Of a stretch of 64,000 nt of DNA, positions 48,034 to 61,008 are shown piece by piece (positions within the stretch are counted from its first letter, which is position 1; each line of letters opens with the position of its first letter). The position numbers were made by a program, and so were the translations under genes. Source of the DNA: Nematostella vectensis (lineage: Eukaryota; Cnidaria; Anthozoa; Actiniaria; Edwardsiidae); the NCBI RefSeq assembly GCF_932526225.1, contig NC_064045.1, positions 992,001 to 1,056,000 on the forward strand, in the 5' to 3' direction. The notes below the pieces were generated by a model. The model was given only the letters and a program-made list of their open reading frames with translations, was not told the DNA's origin and made no database searches.

Positions 48034-48962
48034 CAATCCCTGCTTCCTAAAGTTAGAGCCTAGTGCACCACTGGATTTCAATGGACTCCGAGAAATTTTA
48101 AAATGCATACTGCTAGTTTTGCCGCTGTTAATTTAACGTATACCATTGTCTGGTCTCGCAAATAAATAATAAGAGATACTTTATAAATTTCAATATATAC
48201 AGAAATACTTTATATATAAATATAATATAAGAGTCGCCAGAGAGACTTTGAAGGCTGTTCCAAAAATGTGCTTATTATACATGTACGACCTACTTTGGGT
48301 TTAGAAGTTTGTGAGAAGTCATTGAATATCTTATTCGGTTTTGATTCTCTGGTTACTGACAAGTCCTGGTGCAGGTGCCAATGGCCAGATTAGAAGAATT
48401 CTGGGCTCTTGTCAAAGTCGTATTCGTTTTTTATTTTTCGGTGTATTGAATAGTCCACATAGTGTTCTTTGTTGAAGGGAAGTCTCAAAACTTCTGGGTT
48501 GGACCGCATATGGTACTTTTAAGAGCCTCTCGAGAGAACAAGCCTTATCTAGATTTTTTTGGTCGTACCTGTCACGCCCAGGGCATGCACAAACACGTGA
48601 GGGCACCAACCCCCATCACTTTTGTAATGGTCCTTCTTCCTTATCACAAGTCTGCTACTCATAACATTATGTGGTGTCATGGAGTAATGTACTCTTACAT
48701 GAGAGAGAAAGCGTCTTTTGTTTTAATTTTATATTGAAACCTGAGTCAACAGGTGTAAAGTGTATTAACACTAGCTTTACACCTGTAAAATATCAGCAAC
48801 TATCTGTGATAGAAGTGGCTGGCGTAAAGACAGCTTGGCTTGCTTGAATCTCTGCCTTGTATTTGGATAGAACTAGTTCTTTGATCTCGAACGGGTAAAG
48901 GGGCCCATGCAGGTTATTTTTTTTCACGATATACACCTTATAATTATAATTGATGTCCATCG
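48034..48962 (+). repeat. Satellite monomer M53, 929 bp
   Basis: The left half is like M51 but with GTCGCCAGAGAGAC. The right half is like M12 (GGTCGTACC, GAGGGCACC). It is the junction between the dimer array and the tetramer array. Confidence 0.97.
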
Positions 48963-49878
48963 CAATCCCTGCTTCCTAAAGTTAGAGCCTAGTGCACCAC
49001 TGGAGTCCAATGGACTCCGAGAAATTTAAAAATTCATACTGCTAGTTTTGCCGCTGTTAATTTAACATATACCATTGTCTGGTGTTGCAAATAAATAATA
49101 AGAGATACTTTATACATTTCAATATATACAGAAATACTTTATATATTAATATAATATAAGAGTCTCCAGAGGGACTTTGAAGGCTGTTCCAAAAATGTGC
49201 TTATTATACATGTACGACCTACTTTGGGTTTAGAAGTTTGTGAGAAGTCATTGAATATCTTATTCGGTTTTGATTTATCTGGTGTACTGACTAGTCCTGG
49301 TGCAGGTGCCAATGGCCAGATTAGAAGAGTTCTGGGCTCTTGTCAAAGTCGTATTCGTTTTTTATTTTTCGGTGTATTGAATAGTCCACATGGTGTTCTT
49401 TGTTAAAGGGAAGTCTCAAAACTTCTGGGTTGGACCGCATATGGTACTTCTAAGAGCCTCTCGAGAGAACCAGCCTTATCTAGATTTTTTTGGTCCGTCC
49501 TGTCACGCCCAGGGCATGCACAAACACGTGTGGGCCGCACCCACCATCACTTTTGTAATGGTCCCTCTTCCTTATCACAAGTCTGGTACTCTTAACATGG
49601 AGTAATGTACTCTTACATGAGAGAGAAAGCGTCTTTTGTTTTAATTTTATATTGAAACCTGTGTCAACAGGTGTAAAGTGTATTAACACTAGCTTTACAC
49701 CTATAAAATATCAACAACTATCTGTGATAGAAGTGGCTGGCGTAATGACAGCTTGGCTTGCTTGAATCTGTCTTGTATTTGGCTAGAACTAGTTCTTTGA
49801 TCTCGAACGGGTAAAGGGGCCCATGCAGGTTATTTTTTTTCACGATATACACCTTATAATTATAATTGATGTCCATCG
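48963..49878 (+). repeat. Satellite monomer M54, 916 bp
   Basis: Like M13 (GGTGTTGC, 13-bp deletion at 49596-49598, TATAAAA tail) but with CCGCACCC. Confidence 0.97.
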
Positions 49879-50806
49879 CAATCCCTGCTTCCTAAAGTTA
49901 GAGCCTAGTGCACCACTGGAGTCTAATGGACTCCGAGAAATTTAAAAATGCATACTGCTAGTTTTGCCGCTGTTAATTTATCATATACCATTGTCTGGTC
50001 TCGCAAATAAATAATAAGAGATACATTATATATTTCAATATATACAGAAATACTTTATATATTAATATAATATAAGAGTCTCCAGAGGGACTTTGAAGGC
50101 TGTTCCAAAACTGTGCTTATTATACATGTACGACCTGCTTTTGGTTTAGAAGTTTGTGAGAAGTCATTGAATATCTTATTCGGTTTTGATTCTCTGGTTA
50201 CTGACAAGTCCTGGTGCAGGTGCTAATGGCCAGATTAGAAGAGTTCTGGGCTCTTGTCAAAGTCGTATTCGTTTTTTTTTTCTGTGTTTTGAATAGTCCA
50301 CATGGTGTTCTTTGTTGAAGGGAAGTCTCAAAACTTCTGGGTTGGACCGCATGTGGTACTTCTAAGAGCCTCTCGAGAGAACAAGCCTTATCTAGATTTT
50401 TTTGGTCCGTCCTGTCACGCCCAGGGCATGCACAAACACGTGTGGGCACCAACCCCTATCACTTTTGTAATGGTCCTTCTTCCCTATCACAAGTCTGCTA
50501 CTCATAACATTATGTGGTGTCATGGAGTAATGTACTCTAACATGAGAGAGAAAGCGTCTTTTGTTTTAATTTTATATTGAAACCTGTGTCAACAGGTGTA
50601 AAGTGTATTAACACTAGCTTTACACCTGTAAAATATCAGCAACTATCTGTGATAGAAGTGGCTGGCGTAATGACAGCTTGGCTTGCTTGAATCTCTGCCT
50701 TGTATTTGGATAGAACTAGTTCTTTGATCTCGAACGGGTAAAGGGGCCCATGCAGGTTATTTTTTTTTCACGATATACATCTTATAATTATAATTGATTT
50801 CGATCG
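49879..50806 (+). repeat. Satellite monomer M55, 928 bp
   Basis: Like M14 (TAGTTTTGCC retained, TTGATTTCGATCGC end). ACCTGCTTTTGG is shared only with M59. Confidence 0.97.
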
Positions 50807-51739
50807 CAATCCCTGCTTCCTAAAGTTAGAGCCTAGTGCACCACTGGAGTCCAATGGACTCCGAGAAATTTAAAAATTCATAATGCTAGTTTTGCCGCTG
50901 TTAATTTAACATATACCATTGTCTGGTCTTGCAAATAGATAATAAGAGATACTTTATACATTTCATTATATACAGAAATACTTTATATATTAATATAATA
51001 TAAGAGTCTCCAGAGGGACTTTGAAGGCTGTTCCAAAAATGTGCTTATTATACATGTACGACCTACTTTGGGTTTAGAAGTTTGTGAGAAGTCATTGAAT
51101 ATCTTATTCGGTTTTGATTTATCTGGTGTACTGACTAGTCCTGGTGCAGGTGCCAATGGCCAGATTAGAAGAGTTCTGGGCTCTTGTCAAAGTCGTATTC
51201 GTTTTTTATTTTTCGGTGTATTGAATAGTCCACATGGTGTTCTTTGTTAAAGGGAAGTCTCAAAACTTCTGGGTTGGACCGCATGTGGTACTTCTAAGAG
51301 CCTCTCGAGAAAACAAGCCTTATCTAGATTTTTTTGGTCCGTCCTGTCACGCCCAGGGCATGCACAAACACGTGTGGGCACCAACCCCTATCACTTTATT
51401 AATGGTCCTTCTTCCCTATCACAAGTCTGCTACTCATAACATTATGTGGTGTCATGGAGTAATGTACTCTAACATGAGAGAGAAAGCGTCTTTTGTTTTA
51501 ATTTTATATTGAAACCTGAGTCAACAGGTGTAAAGTGTATTAACACTAGCTTTACACCTGTAAAATATCAGCAACTATCTGTGATAGAAGTGGCTGGCGT
51601 AAAGACAGCTTGGCTTGCTTGAATCTCTGCCTTGTATTTGGATAGAACTAGTTCTTTGATCTCGAACGGGTAAAGGGGCCCATGCAGGTTTTTTTTTTTT
51701 TCACGCTATACACCTTATAATTATAATTGATGTCCATCG
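50807..51739 (+). repeat. Satellite monomer M56, 933 bp
   Basis: Like M20. AAATAGATAA, CATTATATAC and TTTATTAATGG are shared only with M60. It ends in a long T run before CACGCTAT. Confidence 0.97.
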
Positions 51740-52669
51740 CAATCCCTGCTTCCTAAAGTTAGAGCCTAGTGCACCACTGGAGTCCAATGGACTCCGAGAA
51801 ATTTAAAAATTCATACTGCTAGTTTTCCCGCTGTTAATTTAACATATACCATTGTCTGGTCTTGCAAAAAAATAATAAGAAATACTTTATACATTTCAAT
51901 ATATACAGAAATACTTTGTATATTAATATAATATAAGAGTCTCCAGAGGGACTTTGAAGGCTATTCCAAAAATGTGCTTATTATACATGTACGACCTACT
52001 TTGGGTTTAGAAGTTTGTTAGAAGTCATTGAATATCTTATTCGGTTTTGATTCTCTGGTGTACTGACTAGTCCTGGTGCAGGTGCCAATGGCCAGATTAG
52101 AAGAATTCTGGGCTCTTGTCAAAGTCGTATTCGTTTTTTATTTTTCGGTGTATTGAATAGTCCACATAGTGTTCTTTGTAGAAGGGAAGTCTCAAAACTT
52201 CTGGGTTGGACCGCATATGGTACTTTTAAGAGCCTCTCGAGAGAACAAGCCTTATCTAGATTTTTTTGGTCGTACCTGTCACGCCCAGGGCATGCACAAA
52301 CACGTGAGGGCACCAACCCCCATCACTTTTGTAATGGTCCTTCTTCCTTATCACAAGTCTGCTACTCATAACATTATGTGGTGTCATGGAGTAATGTACT
52401 CTTACATGAGAGAGAAAGCGTCTTTTGTTTTAATTTTATATTGAAACCTGAGTCAACAGGTGTAAAGTGTATTAACACTAGCTTTACACCTGTAAAATAT
52501 CAGCAACTATCTGTGATAGAAGTGGCTGGCGTAAAGACAGCTTGGCTTGCTTGAATCTCTGCCTTGTATTTGGATAGAACTAGTTCTTTGATCTCGAACG
52601 GGTAAAGGGGCCCATGCAGGTTATTTTTTTTCACGATATACACCTTATAATTATAATTGATGTCCATCG
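51740..52669 (+). repeat. Satellite monomer M57, 930 bp (chimera)
   Basis: The left half is like M16/M61 with GCAAAAAAAT. The right half is like M53 and M12 (ACTTTTAAG, GGTCGTACC). TTTGTAGAAG is shared with M61. The switch lies between about 52180 and 52228. Confidence 0.97.
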
Positions 52670-53585
52670 CAATCCCTGCTTCCTAAAGTTAGAGCCTAGT
52701 GCACCACTGGAGTCCAATGGACTCCGAGAAATTTAAAAATTCATACTGCTAGTTTTGCCGCTGTTAATTTAACATATACCATTGTCTGGTGTTGCAAATA
52801 AATAATAAGAGATACTTTATACATTTCAATATATACAGAAATACTTTATATATTAATATAATATAAGAGTCTCCAGAGGGACTTTGAAGGCTGTTCCAAA
52901 AATGTGCTTATTATACATGTACGACCTACTTTGGGTTTAGAAGTTTGTGAGAAGTCATTGAATATCTTATTCGGTTTTGATTTATCTGGTGTACTGACTA
53001 GTCCTGGTGCAGGTGCCAATGGCCAGATTAGAAGAGTTCTGGGCTCTTGTCAAAGTCGTATTCGTTTTTTATTTTTCGGTGTATTGAATAGTCCACATGG
53101 TGTTCTTTGTTAAAGGGAAGTCTCAAAACTTCTGGGTTGGACCGCATATGGTACTTCTAAGAGCCTCTCGAGAGAACCAGCCTTATCTAGATTTTTTTGG
53201 TCCGTCCTGTCACGCCCAGGGCATGCACAAACACGTGTGGGCCGCACCCACCATCACTTTTGTAATGGTCCCTCTTCCTTATCACAAGTCTGGTACTCTT
53301 AACATGGAGTAATGTACTCTTACATGAGAGAGAAAGCGTCTTTTGTTTTAATTTTATATTGAAACCTGTGTCAACAGGTGTAAAGTGTATTAACACTAGC
53401 TTTACACCTATAAAATATCAACAACTATCTGTGATAGAAGTGGCTGGCGTAATGACAGCTTGGCTTGCTTGAATCTGTCTTGTATTTGGCTAGAACTAGT
53501 TCTTTGATCTCGAACGGGTAAAGGGGCCCATGCAGGTTATTTTTTTTCACGATATACACCTTATAATTATAATTGATGTCCATCG
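52670..53585 (+). repeat. Satellite monomer M58, 916 bp
   Basis: Matches M54 at an offset of 3707 bp. 13-bp deletion at 53303-53305, TATAAAA tail. Confidence 0.97.
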
Positions 53586-54513
53586 CAATCCCTGCTTCCT
53601 AAAGTTAGAGCCTAGTGCACCACTGGAGTCTAATGGACTCCGAGAAATTTAAAAATGCATACTGCTAGTTTTGCCGCTGTTAATTTATCATATACCATTG
53701 TCTGGTCTCGCAAATAAATAATAAGAGATACATTATATATTTCAATATATACAGAAATACTTTATATATTAATATAATATAAGAGTCTCCAGAGGGACTT
53801 TGAAGGCTGTTCCAAAACTGTGCTTATTATACATGTACGACCTGCTTTTGGTTTAGAAGTTTGTGAGAAGTCATTGAATATCTTATTCGGTTTTGATTCT
53901 CTGGTTACTGACAAGTCCTGGTGCAGGTGCTAATGGCCAGATTAGAAGAGTTCTGGGCTCTTGTCAAAGTCGTATTCGTTTTTTTTTTCTGTGTTTTGAA
54001 TAGTCCACATGGTGTTCTTTGTTGAAGGGAAGTCTCAAAACTTCTGGGTTGGACCGCATGTGGTACTTCTAAGAGCCTCTCGAGAGAACAAGCCTTATCT
54101 AGATTTTTTTGGTCCGTCCTGTCACGCCCAGGGCATGCACAAACACGTGTGGGCACCAACCCCTATCACTTTTGTAATGGTCCTTCTTCCCTATCACAAG
54201 TCTGCTACTCATAACATTATGTGGTGTCATGGAGTAATGTACTCTAACATGAGAGAGAAAGCGTCTTTTGTTTTAATTTTATATTGAAACCTGTGTCAAC
54301 AGGTGTAAAGTGTATTAACACTAGCTTTACACCTGTAAAATATCAGCAACTATCTGTGATAGAAGTGGCTGGCGTAATGACAGCTTGGCTTGCTTGAATC
54401 TCTGCCTTGTATTTGGATAGAACTAGTTCTTTGATCTCGAACGGGTAAAGGGGCCCATGCAGGTTATTTTTTTTTCACGATATACATCTTATAATTATAA
54501 TTGATTTCGATCG
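53586..54513 (+). repeat. Satellite monomer M59, 928 bp
   Basis: Matches M55, including ACCTGCTTTTGG. Confidence 0.97.
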
Positions 54514-55446
54514 CAATCCCTGCTTCCTAAAGTTAGAGCCTAGTGCACCACTGGAGTCCAATGGACTCCGAGAAATTTAAAAATTCATAATGCTAGTTTT
54601 GCCGCTGTTAATTTAACATATACCATTGTCTGGTCTTGCAAATAGATAATAAGAGATACTTTATACATTTCATTATATACAGAAATACTTTATATATTAA
54701 TATAATATAAGAGTCTCCAGAGGGACTTTGAAGGCTGTTCCAAAAATGTGCTTATTATACATGTACGACCTACTTTGGGTTTAGAAGTTTGTGAGAAGTC
54801 ATTGAATATCTTATTCGGTTTTGATTTATCTGGTGTACTGACTAGTCCTGGTGCAGGTGCCAATGGCCAGATTAGAAGAGTTCTGGGCTCTTGTCAAAGT
54901 CGTATTCGTTTTTTATTTTTCGGTGTATTGAATAGTCCACATGGTGTTCTTTGTTAAAGGGAAGTCTCAAAACTTCTGGGTTGGACCGCATGTGGTACTT
55001 CTAAGAGCCTCTCGAGAAAACAAGCCTTATCTAGATTTTTTTGGTCCGTCCTGTCACGCCCAGGGCATGCACAAACACGTGTGGGCACCAACCCCTATCA
55101 CTTTATTAATGGTCCTTCTTCCCTATCACAAGTCTGCTACTCATAACATTATGTGGTGTCATGGAGTAATGTACTCTAACATGAGAGAGAAAGCGTCTTT
55201 TGTTTTAATTTTATATTGAAACCTGAGTCAACAGGTGTAAAGTGTATTAACACTAGCTTTACACCTGTAAAATATCAGCAACTATCTGTGATAGAAGTGG
55301 CTGGCGTAAAGACAGCTTGGCTTGCTTGAATCTCTGCCTTGTATTTGGATAGAACTAGTTCTTTGATCTCGAACGGGTAAAGGGGCCCATGCAGGTTTTT
55401 TTTTTTTTCACGCTATACACCTTATAATTATAATTGATGTCCATCG
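54514..55446 (+). repeat. Satellite monomer M60, 933 bp
   Basis: Matches M56, including AAATAGATAA and TTTATTAATGG. Confidence 0.97.
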
Positions 55447-56376
55447 CAATCCCTGCTTCCTAAAGTTAGAGCCTAGTGCACCACTGGAGTCCAATGGACT
55501 CCGAGAAATTTAAAAATTCATACTGCTAGTTTTCCCGCTTTTAATTTAACATATACCATTGTCTGGTCTTGCAAAAAAATAATAAGAAATACTTTATACA
55601 TTTCAATATATACAGAAATACTTTGTATATTAATATAATATAAGAGTCTCCAGAGGGACTTTGAAGGCTATTCCAAAAATGTGCTTATTATACATGTACG
55701 ACCTACTTTGGGTTTAGAAGTTTGTTAGAAGTCATTGAATATCTTATTCGGTTTTGATTCTCTGGTGTACTGACTAGTCCTGGTGCAGGTGCCAATGGCC
55801 AGATTAGAAGAATTCTGGGCTCTTGTCAAAGTCGTATTCGTTTTTTATTTTTCGGTGTATTGAATAGTCCACATAGTGTTCTTTGTAGAAGGGAAGTCTC
55901 AAAACTTCTGGGTTGGACCGCATATGGTACTTCTAAAAGCCTCTCGAGAGAACAAGCCTTATCTAGATTTTTTTGGTCCGTCCTGTCACGCCCAGGGCAT
56001 GCACAAACACGTGTGGGCCTCACCCCCCATCACTTTTGTAATGGTCCCTCCTCCTTATCACAAGTCTGCTACTCATAACATTATGTGGTGTCATGGAGTA
56101 ATGTACTCTTACATGAGAGAAAAAGCGTCTTTTGTTTTAATTTTATATTGAAACCTGAGTCAACAGGTGTAAAGTGTATTAACACTAGCTTTACACCTGT
56201 AAAATATCAGCAACTACCTGTGATAGAAGTGGCTGGCGTAAAGACAGCTTGGCTTGCTTGAATCTCTGCGTTGTATTTGGATAGAAGTAGTTCTTTGATC
56301 TCGAACGGGTAAAGGGGCCCATGCAGGTTATTTTTTTTCACGATATACACCTTATAATTATAATTGATGTCCATCG
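55447..56376 (+). repeat. Satellite monomer M61, 930 bp
   Basis: The left half is like M57 with private CCGCTTTTAAT. The right half is like M16/M26 (CCTCACCCCCC, GAGAAAAAGCG, CTGCGTTG), with TCTAAAAGCC and GAAGTAG. Confidence 0.97.
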
Positions 56377-57306
56377 CAATCCCTGCTTCCTAAAGTTAGA
56401 GCCTAGTGCACCACTGGAGTCCAATGGACTCCGAGAAATTTAAAAATTCATACTGCTAGTTTTGCCGCTGTTAATTTAACATATACCATTGTCTGGTCTT
56501 GCAAAAAAATAATAAGAGATACTTTATACATTTCAATATATACAGAAATACTTTATATATTAATATAATATAAGAGTCTCCAGAGGGACTTTGAAGGCTG
56601 TTCCAAAAATGTGCTTATTATACATGTACGACCTACTTTGGGTTTAGAAGTTTGTGAGAAGTCATTGAATATCTTATTCGGTTTTGATTTATCTGGTGTA
56701 CTGACTAGTCCTGGTGCAGGTGCCAATGGCCAGATTAGAAGAGTTCTGGGCTCTTGTCAAAGTCGTATTCGTTTTTTTATTTTTCGGTGTATTGAATAGT
56801 CCACATGGTGTTCTTTGTTAAAGGGAAGTCTCAAAACTTCTGGGTTGGACCGCATATGGTACTTCTAAGAGCCTCTCGAGAGAACCAGCCTTAACTAGAT
56901 TTTTTTGGTCCGTCCTGTCACGCCCAGGGCATGCACAAACACGTGTGGGCCGCACCCACCATCACTTTTGTAATGGTCCCTCTTCCTTATCACAAGTCTG
57001 GTACTCTTAACATTATGTGGTGTCATGGAGTAATGTACTCTTACATGAGAGAGAAAGCGTCTTTTGTTTTAATTTTATATTGAAACCTGTGTCAACAGGT
57101 GTAAAGTGTATTAACACTAGCTTTACACCTATAAAATATCAACAACTATCTGTGATAGAAGTGGCTGGCGTAATGACAGCTTGGCTTGCTTGAATCTGTC
57201 TTGTATTTGGCTAGAACTAGTTCTTTGATTTTGAACGGGTAAAGGGGCCCATGCAGGTTATTTTTTTTCACGATATACACCTTATAATTATAATTGATGT
57301 CCATCG
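56377..57306 (+). repeat. Satellite monomer M62, 930 bp
   Basis: Like M17/M27 (CCTTAACTAG, GATTTTGAACGG, TATAAAA tail) but with GCAAAAAAAT and the more common TTAAAGGGAAG. Confidence 0.97.
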
Positions 57307-58232
57307 CAATCCCTGCTTCCTAAAGTTAGAGCCTAGTGCACCACTGGAGTCCAATGGACTCCGAGAAATTTAAAAATGCATACTGCTAGTTATGCCGCTG
57401 TTAATGTATCATATACCATTGTCTGGTCTCGCAAATAAATAATAAGAGATACATTATATATTTCAATATATACAGAAATACTTTATATATTAATATAATA
57501 TAAGAGTCTCCAGAGGGACTTTGAAGGCTGTTCCAAAACTGTGCTTATTATACATGTACGACCTACTTTGGGTTTAGAAGTTTGTGAGAAGTCATTGAAT
57601 ATCTTATTCGGTTTTGATTCTCTGGTTACTGACAAGTCCTGGTGCAGGTGCTAATGGCCAGATTAGAAGAGTTCTGGGCTCTTGTCAAAGTCGTATTCGT
57701 TTTTTTTTCTGTGTTTTGAATAGTCCACATGGTGTTATTTGTTGAAGGGAAGTCTCAAAACTTCTGGGTTGGACCGCATGTGGTACTTCTAAGAGCCTCT
57801 CGAGAGAACAAGCCTTATCTAGATTTTTTTGGTCCGTCCTGTCACGCCCAGGGCATGCACAAACACGTGTGGGCACCAACCCCTATCACTTTTGTAATGG
57901 TCCTTCTTCCCTATCACAAGTCTGCTACTCATAACATTATGTGGTGTCATGGAGTAATGTACTCTAACATGAGACAGAAAGCGTCTTTTGTTTTAATTTT
58001 ATATTGAAACCTGTGTCAACAGGTGTAAAGTGTATTAACACTAGCTTTACACCTGTAAAATATCAGCAACTATCTGTGATAGAAGTGGCTGGCGTAATGA
58101 CAGCTTGGCTTGCTTGAATCTCTGCCTTGTATTTGGCTAGAACTAGTTCTTTGATCTCGAACGGGTAAAGGGGCCCATGCAGGTTATTTTTTTTCACGAT
58201 ATACACCTTATAATTATAATTGATGTCCATCG
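57307..58232 (+). repeat. Satellite monomer M63, 926 bp
   Basis: Like M18/M28 but with GGAGTCC and GGTTATTTTTTTT. Private GGTGTTATTTG. Confidence 0.97.
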
Positions 58233-59161
58233 CAATCCCTGCTTCCTAAAGTTAGAGCCTAGTGCACCACTGGAGTCTAATGGACTCCGAGAAATTTAAA
58301 AATGCATACTGCTAGTTATGCCGCTGTTAATTTATCATATACCATTGTCTGGTCTCGCAAATAAATAATAAGAGATACATTATATATTTCAATATATACA
58401 GAAATACTTTATATATTAATATAATATAAGAGTCTCCAGAGGGACTTTGAAGGCTGTTCCAAAACTGTGCTTATTATACATGTACGACCTACTTTGGGTT
58501 TAGAAGTTTGTGAGAAGTCATTGAATATCTTATTCGGTTTTGATTCTCTGGTTACTGACAAGTCCTGGTGCAGGTGCCAATGGCCAGATTAGAAGAATTC
58601 TGGGCTCTTGTCAAAGTCGTATTCGTTTTTTATTTTTCGGTGTATTGAATAGTCCACATAGTGTTCTTTGTTGAAGGGAAGTCTCAAAACTTCTGGGTTG
58701 GACCGCATGTGGTACTTCTAAGAGCCTCTCGAGAGAACAAGCCTTATCTAGATTTTTTTGGTCCGTCCTGTCACGCCCAGGGCATGCACAAACACGTGTG
58801 GGCACCAACCCCTATCACTTTTGTAATGGTCCTTCTTCCCTATCACAAGTCTGCTACTCATAACATTATGTGGTGTCATGGAGTAATGTACTCTAACATG
58901 AGACAGAAAGCGTCTTTTGTTTTAATTTTATATTGAAACCTGTGTCAACAGGTGTAAAGTGTATTAACACTAGCTTTACACCTGTAAAATATCAGCAACT
59001 ATCTGTGATAGAAGTGGCTGGCGTAATGACAGCTTGGCTTGCTTGAATCTCTGCCTTGTATTTGGCTAGAACTAGTTCTTTGATCTCGAACGAGTAAAGG
59101 GGCCCATGCAGGTTATTTTTTTTCACGATATACACCTTATAATTATAATTGATGTCCATCG
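58233..59161 (+). repeat. Satellite monomer M64, 929 bp
   Basis: Matches M29 (GAGACAG, GAACGAGTAAAG). Confidence 0.97.
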
Positions 59162-60078
59162 CAATCCCTGCTTCCTAAAGTTATAGCCTAGTGCACCACT
59201 GGATTTCAATGGACTCCGAGAAATTTAAAAATGCATACTGCTAGTTTTGCCGCTGTTAATTTAACGTATACCATTGTCTGGTCTTGCAAATAAATAATAA
59301 GAGATACTTTATACATTTCAATATATACAGAAATACTTTATATATTAATATAATATAAGAGTCTCCAGAGGGACTGTGAAGGCTGTTCCAAAAATGTGCT
59401 TATTATACATGTACGACCTACTTTGGGTTTGAAAGTTTGTGAGAAGTCATTGAATATCTTATTCGGTTTTGATTTATCTGGTGTACTGACTAGTCCTGGT
59501 TCAGGTGCCAATGGCCAGATTAGAAGAGTTCTGGGCTCTTGTCAAAGTCGTATTCGTTTTTTTATTTTTCGGTGTATTGAATAGTCCACATGGTGTTCTT
59601 TGTTAAAGGGAAGTCTCAAAACTTCTGGGTTGGACCGCATATGGTACTTCTAAGAGCCTCTCGAGAGAACCAGCCTTATCTAGATTTTTTTGGTCCGTCC
59701 TGTCACGCCCAGGGCATGCACAAACACGTGTGGGCCCCACCCACCATCACTTTTGTAATGGTCCCTCTTCCTTATCACAAGTCTGGTACTCTTAACATGG
59801 AGTAATGTACTCTTACATGAGAGAGAAAGCGTCTTTTGTTTTAATTTTATATTGAAACCTGTGTCAACAGGTGTAAAGTGTATTAACACTAGCTTTACAC
59901 CTATAAAATATCAACAACTATCTGTGATAGAAGTGGCTGGCGTAATGACAGCTTGGCTTGCTTGAATCTGTCTTGTATTTGGCTAGAACTAGTTCTTTGA
60001 TCTCGAACGGGTAAAGGGGCCCATGCAGGTTATTTTTTTTCACGATATACACCTTATAATTATAATTGATGTCCATCG
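59162..60078 (+). repeat. Satellite monomer M65, 917 bp
   Basis: Matches M31 and M1. 13-bp deletion at 59796-59798, TATAAAA tail, private GGTTCAGGTG. Confidence 0.97.
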
Positions 60079-61008
60079 CAATCCCTGCTTCCTAAAGTTA
60101 GAGCCTAGTGCACCACTGGAGTCCAATGGACTCCGAGAAATTTAAAAATGCATACTGCTAGTTTTGCCGCTGTTAATTTATCATATACCATTGTCTGGTC
60201 TCGCAAATAAATAATAAGAGATACATTATATATTTCAATATATACAGAAATACTTTATATATTAATATAATATAAGAGTCTCCAGAGGGACTTTGAAGGC
60301 TGTTCCAAAACTGTGCTTATTATACATGTACGACCTACTTTGAGTTTAGAAGTTTGTGAGAAGTCATTGAATATCTTATTCGGTTTTGATTCTCTGGTTA
60401 CTGACAAGTCCTGGTGCAGGTGCTAATGGCCAGATTAGAAGAGTTCTGGGCTCTTGTCAAAGTCGTATTCGTTTTTTTTTTTTCTGTGTTTTGAATAATC
60501 CACATGGTGTTCTTTGTTGAAGGGAAGTCTCAAAACTTCTGGGTTGGACCGCATGTGGTACTTCTAAGAGCCTCTCGAGAGAACAAGCCTTATCTAGATT
60601 TTTTTGGTCCGTCCTGTCACGCCCAGGGCATGCACAAACACGTGTGGGCACCAACCCCTATCACTTTTGTAATGGTCCTTCTTCCCTATCACAAGTCTGC
60701 TACTCATAACATTATGTGGTGTCATGGAGTAATGTACTCTAACATGAGAGAGAAAGCGTCTTTTGTTTTAATTTTATATTGAAACCTGAGTCAACAGGTG
60801 TAAAGTGTATTAAAACTAGCTTTACACCTGTAAAATATCAGCAACTACCTGTGATAGAAGTGGCTGGCGTAAAGACAGCTTGGCTTGCTTGAATCTCTGC
60901 CTTGTATTTGGATAGAACTAGTTCTTTGATCTCGAACGGGTAAAGGGGCCCATGCAGGTTATTTTTTTTTCACGATATACACCTTATAATTATAATTGAT
61001 GTCCATCG
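60079..61008 (+). repeat. Satellite monomer M66, 930 bp
   Basis: Matches M32 (CTTTGAGTTTAG, AATAATCC). Private TTAAAACTAG changes the hairpin loop. Confidence 0.97.

Larger units (their letters stand above)
43396..48962 (+). repeat. Dimer higher-order repeat, three copies of ~1855 bp (M48-M53)
   Basis: M48, M50 and M52 share one right-half type (GTGTGGGCACC with GCATGTGG). M49, M51 and M53 share the other (ACATAGTG and GAGGGCACC). Offsets between equivalent points are 1856, 1856, 1855 and 1855 bp. M50/M52 share GAGCGAC and GAAGTAG. M51/M53 share TTTTAAAATGC and ATATAAATAT. M49/M51 share GTCCCGTC. The shared markers overlap in a staggered way, as expected from successive unequal exchanges. 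Confidence 0.93.
48963..52669 (+). repeat. Four-monomer higher-order repeat, copy 1 (M54-M57)
   Basis: The monomers are 916, 928, 933 and 930 bp, 3707 bp in total. M57 is a chimera: its left half matches M16/M61 (TTTCCCGC, TGTTAGAAG) and its right half matches M53 (GGTCGTACC, GAGGGCACC). The true repeated segment therefore runs from inside M53 to inside M57. Confidence 0.95.
52670..56376 (+). repeat. Four-monomer higher-order repeat, copy 2 (M58-M61)
   Basis: The length is 3707 bp, with the same four lengths and order as M54-M57. Shared derived markers are ACCTGCTTTTGG (M55/M59), AAATAGATAA and TTTATTAATGG (M56/M60), and GCAAAAAAAT and TTTGTAGAAG (M57/M61). The right half of M61 differs from M57 and instead matches the five-monomer family (GAGAAAAAGCG, CTGCGTTG). 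Confidence 0.95.
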
